A stretch of DNA of 5,287 bases from Clostridium sp. UBA6640. GTDB lineage: Bacteria > Bacillota > Clostridia > Clostridiales > Clostridiaceae. The stretch's first letter is position 1; every line of letters begins with the position of its first letter. Below the pieces are notes generated by a model that worked only from the letters and a program-made list of their open reading frames with translations, was not told where the DNA came from and did not search any database. The translations under genes were made by a program, and so were the position numbers. Below are positions 1 through 4,980 of the stretch, piece by piece. Location of the stretch: the NCBI RefSeq assembly GCF_002455975.1, contig NZ_DKLM01000069.1, positions 1 through 5,287 on the forward strand, written 5' to 3'.

Positions 1-167
1 TGAAATTCAAAATAGATAAAAGTAAAAACATTAAAGAAGATAATGGAAAGAATCTTATAGAAGAAAATGTGAAGGATAAAATGGAAGAGAAAAAAGAAGA
101 TAAAGTAGAAGAGAATGTAGAAGAGAATGTAGAAGATAAAACAGAATCAATGGAAATCACAGAATAA
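1..167 (+). CDS. C-terminal end of an unidentified protein with a Lys/Glu-rich tail (5' partial)
   Basis: A frame open from position 3 encodes 54 residues and ends with TAA at 165-167. The peptide is extremely charged, consisting almost only of K, E, D and N, and includes VEENVEENVEDK, produced by an in-frame 12-nt tandem repeat. Such tails are low-complexity and probably disordered, so the family cannot be recognised. The first two bases, TG, could be the end of an ATG, giving a short protein starting MKFKID; the window edge prevents deciding between that and the end of a longer gene. A strong terminator begins about 10 nt after the stop, which supports this being a real gene end. It is not co-transcribed with the sigma factor downstream if that terminator works. 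Confidence 0.6.
   Translation, partial: KFKIDKSKNIKEDNGKNLIEENVKDKMEEKKEDKVEENVEENVEDKTESMEITE
105..140 (+). repeat. Three 12-nt tandem repeats within the acidic tail
   Basis: Units at 105-116 and 117-128 are identical (GTAGAAGAGAAT). The third, at 129-140, keeps GTAGAAGA and ends in TAAA. The period is a multiple of three, so unit changes would lengthen or shorten the protein tail without breaking the frame. They encode VEEN, VEEN and VEDK. Confidence 0.8.
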
Positions 168-176
168 GATTAATTG

Positions 177-218
177 AAAAATTACTGGATAGCTGCTATC
201 CAGTAATTTTTTTTATTT
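177..218 (+). terminator. Rho-independent terminator of the upstream gene
   Basis: The arm AAAATTACTGGATA (about 178-191) pairs perfectly with TATCCAGTAATTTT (197-210) around the loop GCTGC. A run of T follows at 207-214 and again after one A. The stem is long and uninterrupted. The left arm also begins with an A-run, so it could act weakly on the opposite strand. Confidence 0.92.
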
Positions 219-242
219 AAAAAATTTATTATTTTGATAGAA

Positions 243-271
243 TTAATCTTAATTGAAGCGAAGTATATAGT
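243..271 (+). promoter_or_regulatory. Possible promoter of the sigma/anti-sigma operon
   Basis: TATAGT at 266-271 resembles a -10 box. TTAATC at 243-248 lies 17 nt upstream and is a weak -35 match. The overlapping string TTGAAGCGAAGTATATAG (253-270) could instead be an alternative, autoregulated sigma site, because ECF operons are often self-transcribed. No clear ECF -35 AAC motif is visible, so the assignment is tentative. Confidence 0.3.
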
Positions 272-281
272 GTAAGGTAAA

Positions 282-295
282 AAACAAGCTTGTTT
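282..295. promoter_or_regulatory. Perfect 14-bp palindrome in the sigma operon leader
   Basis: AAACAAGCTTGTTT is a perfect dyad centred on the HindIII-type hexamer AAGCTT. It ends 3 nt before the AGAAGGAG ribosome binding site (299-306) of the sigma gene. It could be a regulator operator or fold in the mRNA next to the RBS. With no spacer the RNA hairpin would be short, so a DNA-level site is the likelier role. Chance occurrence is possible. Confidence 0.3.
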
Positions 296-312
296 AAAAG
301 AAGGAGTAAAAA

Positions 313-867
313 ATGAGAATTTCTAATAAAAACTTCATAAATCAGTTAAGGATGAAAAACGAAGAAGCCCTAGAATATGTTCTAGACAACTATGGATGGA
401 TTATTAAGGCTACAGTAAGAAAGCATTTGTACAACTTAGAGAGTCACCAGGAAGAATGTATAAATGATATACTTTTAGCCATTTGGAATAACATAGATAG
501 TTTTGATGAAAGTAGAAGTGAATTTAAGAACTGGTTAGCTGGAGTTGCAAAGTATAAAGCTATTGACTATAAGAGAAGATATTTAAAAAAATTGGAATAT
601 GACAATATAGAAGATTTAAATATCAGTGTAGAAGATTCTGCTCATAAAGAACTTACCTCAAAGGAATTAAATGAGGACTTAGAAGAATTATTAAGTTGTT
701 TAAAGAAAGAAGATATACAGCTTTTCATTAAATTATATGTGGAAGAAAAAGATATGAATGAGGTAAGTAAGGAAACAGGACTAAAAAAAGATGTAATTTA
801 CAACAGAGTATCTAGAGGAAAAATGAAAATAAAAAAACTATTCAAAATTGTAGAAAGTAGAGGATAG
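313..867 (+). CDS. ECF-type RNA polymerase sigma factor (sigma-70 family)
   Basis: This is a 184-residue sigma-70 family protein of usual ECF length, with only regions 2 and 4. Region 2 spans about residues 17-91. DILLAIWNNIDSFD (52-65) matches the core-RNAP-binding 2.2 helix, and FKNWLAGVAKYKAIDYKRR (71-89) matches the -10 melting and recognition segments 2.3/2.4. An acidic linker (95-125) leads to region 4 (about 126-177), with a helix-turn-helix around MNEVSKETGLKKDVIYNRVSRGK that would read the -35 element. ATG 313 is preceded by AAGGAG at 301-306, a strong RBS at good spacing. The next gene starts 4 nt after the stop and encodes a membrane protein of anti-sigma type, so the pair forms one operon and the sigma factor is probably held inactive at the membrane until signalled. 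The exact ECF group and regulon cannot be read from the sequence. Confidence 0.9.
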   Translation: MRISNKNFINQLRMKNEEALEYVLDNYGWIIKATVRKHLYNLESHQEECINDILLAIWNNIDSFDESRSEFKNWLAGVAKYKAIDYKRRYLKKLEYDNIEDLNISVEDSAHKELTSKELNEDLEELLSCLKKEDIQLFIKLYVEEKDMNEVSKETGLKKDVIYNRVSRGKMKIKKLFKIVESRG

Positions 868-871
868 TATT

Positions 872-1891
872 ATGAAAAAAAATATATATGATATGTTGAA
901 TGATAGCTCAATAAACGTAGAAGAATTAGAAAAAGAAGGCTTTAATGATATTGAAAAGAGAAGAATTAAAAACAAATTTAAGAAAACTATTCGTAAAGAT
1001 AGGAATAGGAAAAATAAAGGAGTTGCAGTAGCAATAGCTGCAGGGGTACTAGCGGTTACATTGTTTGGAACTAATATTGGAAATGAAGCACTGGCAAACA
1101 TAAAATTAATGGCATCTGATATAGGCAATTATTTAGGAATTAATAAAGATTTATCAGATTATAAAACTGTAGTTGGTAAGACTATAACTAAAGATGGAGT
1201 AACAATTCAATTAAATGAAGTTATCTTAGATAAGGATGAATTAATTGTTTCCACCACCTTAAAATCAGGTACTAAATTGGAGGAAGCTAGGACAATATAT
1301 ACATCAGAGTATATTTATATAAATGGTAAGAATATGTCTAGTGGAGCAATTGGGGAAGATAATCGAATAGATGATTATACTACGGAGAGTATAAGATCCT
1401 ATCATTTAGATAAAGAAATTCCAAAGGGTGATTTAAGCATAAAAATAAAATATGTAAATGCATATATTGATGGAGTAGAGAAAAGAAAAGGACCATGGAC
1501 ATTTGAATTTAAAACTAATGGAGATCAGTTAGCTATAGAGACAGCAGAGAGTAATATAGATTATGACTTTAAATTAGAAGATGGCAATAAAATAATATTG
1601 GAAAAATATACTAGTAATGCAGTAGGACAAAAAATTTATTATTCAGTAGAAGGTAAAAGAGAGGCATATGATATTGAATTAAGAGGAAAAGATGATTTAG
1701 GAAATAAAATTAAGTTTAATATTACAACAGAATCCTCTGGGAAAGGGATAATGAGGGGATCAAAAACTTCAAATGATGCAAAGACGTTAACCCTTACACC
1801 TTATGCAGTAGCTTTTCCTAAAGAGAGTGGAAAAATGAGTAATGATTTCAAACAAGTAGGAGAGGAATTTATTATTAAAATAAATAAATAA
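872..1891 (+). CDS. DUF4179-type membrane anti-sigma factor
   Basis: The protein has 339 residues and single-pass, N-in/C-out topology. Residues 1-49 are charged and cytoplasmic, rich in K, R and E, and are the likely sigma-binding part. Residues 50-67 (GVAVAIAAGVLAVTLFGT) form one transmembrane helix. The segment after it, with NEALANIK (71-78), followed by the beta-rich stretch to about 140, has the layout of DUF4179 anti-sigma proteins. The remainder to residue 339 resembles the extracytoplasmic DUF5643-like domain often found with it. No HxxxCxxC zinc anti-sigma motif is present. The start ATG 872 has its RBS GAGGA at 860-864, inside the last codons of the sigma gene, so translation is probably coupled. 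By position and architecture it should sequester the upstream sigma factor and respond to an envelope signal; neither the signal nor a cleavage site is evident. The domain names are recalled from family pattern and were not searched. Confidence 0.82.
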   Translation: MKKNIYDMLNDSSINVEELEKEGFNDIEKRRIKNKFKKTIRKDRNRKNKGVAVAIAAGVLAVTLFGTNIGNEALANIKLMASDIGNYLGINKDLSDYKTVVGKTITKDGVTIQLNEVILDKDELIVSTTLKSGTKLEEARTIYTSEYIYINGKNMSSGAIGEDNRIDDYTTESIRSYHLDKEIPKGDLSIKIKYVNAYIDGVEKRKGPWTFEFKTNGDQLAIETAESNIDYDFKLEDGNKIILEKYTSNAVGQKIYYSVEGKREAYDIELRGKDDLGNKIKFNITTESSGKGIMRGSKTSNDAKTLTLTPYAVAFPKESGKMSNDFKQVGEEFIIKINK

Positions 1892-1906
1892 AATTAATTT
1901 TAGATT

Positions 1907-1939
1907 AATTGGGTGCTGATTAGTATCCAATTTTTTTAT
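1907..1939 (+). terminator. Rho-independent terminator of the sigma/anti-sigma operon
   Basis: ATTGGGTGCT (1908-1917) pairs with AGTATCCAAT (1922-1931) around the loop GATT, using two G-U pairs, and is followed by a T-run to 1937. It starts 16 nt after the anti-sigma stop. The G-U pairs make it directional for + strand transcripts. Confidence 0.88.
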
Positions 1940-2082
1940 AGGATTTAGTCTATTGAGCTTGCAATTTCGGAAAATATAAAACCATCTTTCTATTGGAATA
2001 GAAGCATTTAGTTAATAAGAAATTAATTTTAAGAAAAATTTTTATAATGAATTACCTTTTATAAATTTTTAATTTGTAAATA

Positions 2083-2111
2083 TTGACAATGAAGTATGAG
2101 TAAATTACAAT
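2083..2111 (+). promoter_or_regulatory. Sigma-A-type promoter of the hydrolase gene
   Basis: A perfect TTGACA -35 box lies at 2083-2088 and a TACAAT -10 box (5 of 6) at 2106-2111, with an optimal 17-nt spacer. Transcription would start near 2117-2119, giving a leader of about 77 nt. This is the best promoter in the window and indicates vegetative expression, independent of the upstream operon. Confidence 0.85.
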
Positions 2112-2115
2112 ATGT

Positions 2116-2154
2116 TTAGATGAAATTTTAAAATGACTTTTAATATGCATCTAA
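2116..2154 (+). promoter_or_regulatory. Stem-loop at the predicted 5' end of the hydrolase mRNA
   Basis: TTAGATG (2116-2122) pairs perfectly with CATCTAA (2148-2154). Inside it TTAAAA (2128-2133) pairs with TTTTAA (2138-2143) around the loop TGAC. The outer arm begins at the predicted transcription start. It could be an mRNA-stabilising 5' hairpin or, as DNA, an operator dyad overlapping the start site. No T-run follows, so it is not a terminator, and no known riboswitch core is recognisable. Confidence 0.45.
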
Positions 2155-2194
2155 TACATTAAATTCAATGATAGATAATAAGGGGGATATGAGA

Positions 2195-2962
2195 ATGCCT
2201 TGGTCAATTTTTAATTATGAGAATAGTTTTATTACCATTACAAGAGAAGAGATTAATGGAATTCCTTGTTTAAAATTTAAACCAAAGGGGTATATAGGAT
2301 TGATGCCAACAGTGATTTTTTATCATGGATGGCACTCAAGCAAAGACTTCATAAGATTTAAAGCATTAATATTTGCTACTAATGGGTATCAAGTGATTGT
2401 GCCAGATGCCTTACATCATGGAGAGAGAAATCCAATTGACTACGATAATCCTCAAAATTTTGAAAGATATTTGTGGAAAATAGTACTTCAAAGTGTTGAG
2501 GAATCTAAAAAATTTATAGAGTCAATTATAAATGATCATGAAGCTGATCCAAAAAGAATTGGAATTACTGGTAATTCCATGGGAGCAATTACTGCTGGTG
2601 GGGTTTTTGTTGATAACCCTAATATAAAATGCCTTGTTGGATTTAATGGGAGCTTTGCATGGCAGCATTCCATTAAAGTAAATTCTATGCCTCAAGTTAG
2701 TGAAGAGAATAAAAAATTGATAGAATACTACGACCCTATGAATAATGGAGATAAATTGAAAGAAAGAGCTATTTTAATATTGCACGGCACAGAGGATACT
2801 TCAGTATCAATTGAAAGTCAAAGGGTATTTTTCAATGAAATGCTGCCATTATATGCTGAAAATCCAGAAAAGTTTCAGTTTATTGAGGAAGAGAAGATAG
2901 ATCATCAAACAACTACGGGAATGATGGAGCAAGCAGTAATGTGGTTTAAAAAGTATCTTTAA
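2195..2962 (+). CDS. Alpha/beta hydrolase, YjfP/YitV-like esterase
   Basis: This is a cytoplasmic serine hydrolase of 255 residues with no signal peptide, similar in length and motif order to the YjfP (E. coli) and YitV (B. subtilis) carboxylesterase group. In this numbering, FYHGWHSS (42-49) is the oxyanion-hole strand turn and VPDALHHGER (69-78) is the typical PDxxxHG segment. GNSMG (126-130) is the nucleophile elbow with Ser128, HGTEDTSV (197-204) carries the acid Asp201, and DHQTT (236-240) supplies His237. The triad is complete, so it should be active, probably on small carboxyl esters; the natural substrate is unknown. I chose ATG 2195 because AGGGGG (2181-2186) sits 8 nt before it. An in-frame ATG at 2168 would add nine residues but has no RBS, and ATG 2189 is too close to the RBS. 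It is transcribed alone from the promoter at 2083-2111. Confidence 0.88.
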   Translation: MPWSIFNYENSFITITREEINGIPCLKFKPKGYIGLMPTVIFYHGWHSSKDFIRFKALIFATNGYQVIVPDALHHGERNPIDYDNPQNFERYLWKIVLQSVEESKKFIESIINDHEADPKRIGITGNSMGAITAGGVFVDNPNIKCLVGFNGSFAWQHSIKVNSMPQVSEENKKLIEYYDPMNNGDKLKERAILILHGTEDTSVSIESQRVFFNEMLPLYAENPEKFQFIEEEKIDHQTTTGMMEQAVMWFKKYL

Positions 2963-2974
2963 GATTTATTGATT

Positions 2975-3015
2975 AAACTCCTAGAAATTTATAACTTTTA
3001 TGGTGAGGAGTTTTT
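2975..3015 (+). terminator. Probable terminator of the hydrolase gene
   Basis: AAACTCCT (2975-2982) pairs perfectly with AGGAGTTT (3006-3013), and the right arm ends in a run of five T (3011-3015). The loop is large (23 nt) and AT-rich, which weakens the call. It begins 13 nt after the stop codon, the expected place. Confidence 0.6.
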
Positions 3016-3020
3016 AAGAT

Positions 3021-3092
3021 AATAACAAAAAATAGTGATAGCACCTCAATCTATAAGAAAACTAATAGAAACAATAGATTGAAGTTATTTTT
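3021..3092 (+). terminator. Second hairpin with T-run after the hydrolase
   Basis: TCAATCTAT (3046-3054) pairs perfectly with ATAGATTGA (3074-3082). An outer AATAAC (3021-3026) can pair with GTTATT (3084-3089), which runs into TTTTT (3088-3092). It could be a backup terminator or the footprint of an old insertion. The outer pairing leaves a 19-nt left bulge and may not be real. Confidence 0.4.
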
Positions 3093-3121
3093 ACGACTGC
3101 TATAAAAATACCATATGTAAT

Positions 3122-3150
3122 TTGATGCGAAAAAGTATAAATTTTATCTT
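3122..3150 (+). promoter_or_regulatory. Possible promoter upstream of the structured island
   Basis: TTGATG (3122-3127) and TATCTT (3145-3150) are each 4-of-6 matches to sigma-A boxes, at exactly 17-nt spacing. Transcription would start about 45 nt before the GC-richer island at 3201-3350. In DNA this AT-rich such matches are common. Confidence 0.3.
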
Positions 3151-3200
3151 AAATTTTTATATTTTTACTTATTAATTCTTAATTTTTAAGAGAAATTATT

Positions 3201-3350
3201 TCCCAGGGTATATTCTAAGCTCTCAAATTGTTAGTTTTCCACCTCTGGGGAACAGTAGTGAAGCCCGTTAGGGTTCCCCTGAGGTGCAGTATAGGTCGGA
3301 ACAATACTAATAAATTTAGCTAGTACTATGGAGAGACTACATTTGCTAGT
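3201..3350 (+). ncRNA. Candidate structured RNA, family not identified
   Basis: This island is clearly richer in G and C than its flanks and has no open frame. Its core is CACCTCTGGGGAAC (3240-3253) pairing with GTTCCCCTGAGGTG (3273-3286), 13 of 14 positions with a single T-T mismatch, around a 19-nt loop containing CCCGTTAGGG. A second hairpin pairs AGTAT (3288-3292) with ATACT (3304-3308). A third pairs TAGC plus TAGT (3317-3324) with ACTA (3336-3339) and GCTA (3345-3348). CTCTC (3220-3224) can pair with GAGAG (3331-3335), closing the domain or forming a pseudoknot. Compact folding and local GC enrichment in an AT-rich genome are typical of functional RNAs. I do not see the cores of T-box, SAM, lysine, TPP, FMN or cobalamin riboswitches. 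Clostridial families such as raiA should be tested. It could instead be a decayed repeat element. The strand is inferred. Confidence 0.45.
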
Positions 3351-3357
3351 GTTTCAT

Positions 3358-3474
3358 TGTAGGGGCGAACAGTGTTCGCCAGTTATTCTTTGAATATATA
3401 GCATTATCAAATGTTACAACTAAAATTATATTGATATGGTTTAGGGTTTATGGAGAACACTGTTCTCCGCTACA
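3358..3474. mobile_element. MITE-like element with hairpin-forming inverted ends
   Basis: The left end (3358-3380, beginning TGTAGGGGCGAAC) and the right end (3452-3474, ending CCGCTACA) are inverted repeats matching at 20 of 23 positions. They enclose about 71 bp of AT-rich DNA with no gene. Each end is itself a hairpin: GGCGAAC/GTTCGCC on the left and GGAGAAC/GTTCTCC on the right, with 3-nt loops. Short non-autonomous repeats beginning TGTAGGGGCGAAC and ending in its complement are, from memory, widespread in anaerobe and other bacterial genomes. No clear target-site duplication is visible, so the exact boundaries are uncertain. Any transposase would be encoded elsewhere. Confidence 0.72.
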
Positions 3475-3700
3475 GTTAATTAATTCTAAATTTATCAGTT
3501 ACCACTGAGAAATATCCGAAATTGTGAATTTTGAATTTAGTAGTTTTATGGATGATACCAGCAAGTGTTAATTATTTTCAGAGATAGACTAAATTTAGGA
3601 GTGCTGCATCTATATAAGGTTCATCTATGCGAAAAAGAGTTTGTAATATATAATTTTTAGTAGTAGTTTAAGAAATTAATATAGTATTATCAAATAATAA
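3475..3700. other. AT-rich non-coding stretch before the ArsR-like regulator
   Basis: No protein gene and no strong hairpin is seen. A TATAAT at 3649-3654 could be a -10 box for the downstream regulator, but no acceptable -35 lies 16-18 nt upstream. An 11-bp string (ATGCGAAAAAG) at 3627-3637 repeats one at 3125-3135. Confidence 0.4.
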
Positions 3701-3713
3701 TGGAGGAAAAAAG

Positions 3714-4760
3714 ATGGAGATAATTTTTAGCCCCAAGGCAGGGGAGATTTATAGTTTATTTACTAGTCTTTATCTTGGGTGGAATGTACACATACTTGAA
3801 AAGCATATAAGTATCTTTGGAATAACATTAAAAAAAGAACTTAAAGAGGAATATTACTATATAAATGAAATGCATAATGACAAGAAAGAACAAATGGATT
3901 TCTTTTTCGACAATGAATCAAAAATCTTTAGAGCTTTTATGATTTTTGAAAAAATATGGGGAAGCAAATCTATTGAAGAATATATTAGCTCTATTGAAAA
4001 TATAAGCGAACATGCATTAAAAACAATGTTAGTAAAGACGTTGATAGATGACAAACTTAAAAATAATGATGAGTATATAGAAAAGATTGCAGACAGCAAA
4101 GAAGATATTTTAAATTTTATCAAAGAACTTGATATTGATAAGTCATCAAAATGGGACCTTTACTGCTTTATAGATAATATTGAGAAATATAAACAGGAAT
4201 TTATCATTTTAATCAAAGATCATATTCCTACATTTAATAAGTTATACAAGAAGCAAAGTAAGTTTATTAATGAAATTAATAGCTATATAACAAAAGGAAT
4301 TAATTCTACAGGAATTGAATTTATCAAGGAATATACAAATAATTTTATCAGTTTAAAAGACTTTAAAAAAATATATATAGCTAGTTCCTATTTTGATAGT
4401 TATTTAATCTACTTCACATTAAGGTGCAATACGGAAAATTGCTATCTAGTAGTGGGACCTTATCATAAGGAGATTATTAATCAAAATGATTGTATGGAAA
4501 CATATCTTAAAATCCTTAAAAATCTCTGTGATAAAACAAGATTTGGCATTATGAAATATATATTAGATGATAAGAGGTATGGACAAGAGATAGCTGAGAA
4601 ATTTAATATTTCAAATGCTAGCGTTTCATATCATATGAATAATTTACTTTTATTAAATTTAGTTGAAATATCTAAACAAGATAATAAGGTGTTTTATAAG
4701 CTAAACAAAAAGAGAATATCAGAAACTATTAAGTTTTTAGAGGATGAGTTTTGTTTATAA
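3714..4760 (+). CDS. ArsR-type winged-helix regulator with a large N-terminal domain
   Basis: The protein has 348 residues. About residues 264-345 form an ArsR-like winged helix: a helix with NLCDKTRFGIMKYILDD, a helix-turn-helix with YGQEIAEKFNISNASVSYHM (recognition helix about 300-312), and a wing VEISKQDNKVFYKL. This is much longer than the usual ArsR/SmtB repressor of 90-120 residues. The N-terminal 260 residues are mainly helical and charged and match no domain I recognise. The ELCVCDL metal box is absent, so metal sensing is unlikely. No transmembrane segment is seen. The RBS GGAGG (3702-3706), 7 nt before ATG 3714, fixes the start. It probably acts as a dimeric repressor whose ligand is read by the N-terminal domain. 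Its target is unknown; its own upstream region or the neighbouring Clp_N remnant are guesses. Confidence 0.78.
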   Translation: MEIIFSPKAGEIYSLFTSLYLGWNVHILEKHISIFGITLKKELKEEYYYINEMHNDKKEQMDFFFDNESKIFRAFMIFEKIWGSKSIEEYISSIENISEHALKTMLVKTLIDDKLKNNDEYIEKIADSKEDILNFIKELDIDKSSKWDLYCFIDNIEKYKQEFIILIKDHIPTFNKLYKKQSKFINEINSYITKGINSTGIEFIKEYTNNFISLKDFKKIYIASSYFDSYLIYFTLRCNTENCYLVVGPYHKEIINQNDCMETYLKILKNLCDKTRFGIMKYILDDKRYGQEIAEKFNISNASVSYHMNNLLLLNLVEISKQDNKVFYKLNKKRISETIKFLEDEFCL

Positions 4761-4768
4761 TATTTTAA

Positions 4769-4796
4769 GGAAGACTGCTAATTAGTAAGTTTTTTA
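4769..4796 (+). terminator. Weak terminator-like hairpin after the regulator
   Basis: AAGACT (about 4771-4776) can pair with AGTTTT, which runs into TTTT, including one G-U pair. The stem is only about 6 bp, so function is doubtful. Confidence 0.22.
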
Positions 4797-4812
4797 TTGA
4801 GGGGGGACATAT

Positions 4813-4923
4813 ATGTATAGTACAGATCATTTAGTAATTGTATTAAGCTCCGAGCAAAAACTGTAGAGTACAGAACATATTTTGTTAGGAGCTATTTTAG
4901 AAATTGACAGTTTATCAAAATAG
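4813..4923 (+). pseudogene. Remnant of a Clp_N-domain gene (probable)
   Basis: ATG 4813 has a good RBS (GAGGGGGG, 4799-4806) but its frame stops after 17 codons (MYSTDHLVIVLSSEQKL, TAG at 4864-4866). Read through in the same frame, the next segment is STEHILLGAILEIDSLSK, ending at TAG 4921-4923. STEHILLG closely resembles the conserved TEHLLLGLL motif of the ClpA/ClpC N-terminal (Clp_N) repeats, and STDHLVIVL looks like a second, poorer copy. In intact Clp_N domains the two motifs lie about 75 residues apart, here only about 18, so internal sequence seems to be lost as well as stops gained. It probably derives from a small Clp_N protein or a clpC-like gene start. Alternatively it is a 17-residue leader peptide. 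Confidence rests on one short motif. Confidence 0.45.
4846..4893 (+). other. Nested stem-loop within the Clp_N remnant
   Basis: AGCTCC (4846-4851) pairs with GGAGCT (4888-4893), CAAAA (4855-4859) with TTTTG (4880-4884), and CTGTA (4861-4865) with TACAG (4869-4873) around GAG. That is 16 base pairs in three nested blocks separated by small internal loops. No T-run follows, so it is not a terminator. It covers the first in-frame stop of the short frame starting at 4813. Confidence 0.35.
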
Positions 4924-4980
4924 TTTTGTGCAGTTTTTGCATCAGTATTTACATTAATAATAGTGAATAGGAGCAAAAAT

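Noticed and set aside
838..1128. Open antisense frame opposite the sigma/anti-sigma junction
   Set aside because: It lies on the opposite strand of two well-supported genes, has no convincing RBS, and its hydrophobic composition is what results from reading Lys/Glu-rich coding sequence backwards.
1988..2003. Small hairpin TTCTAT-TGGA-ATAGAA between the sigma operon and the hydrolase promoter
   Set aside because: Six base pairs, AT-rich, no T-run and no nearby gene signal; easily expected by chance.
3201..3350. Group I intron, IStron or T-box reading of the structured island
   Set aside because: I could not find the group I P7 R/S core, a T-box GGTGG-type antiterminator motif, or a transposase-like frame. 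The pairings fit a stand-alone fold better.
3016..3713. CRISPR array in the long gene-free gap
   Set aside because: The repeats here are one inverted pair and one 11-bp direct pair; there is no regular repeat-spacer periodicity and there are no cas genes.
3857..4123. Open antisense frame inside the regulator gene
   Set aside because: It is low-complexity Ser/Ile/Leu-rich, wholly inside a supported gene on the other strand, and shows no domain.
4904..4932. TTGACA at 4904-4909 as a promoter for the small HTH gene
   Set aside because: The -35 match is perfect, but nothing resembling a -10 box occurs 16-18 nt downstream.
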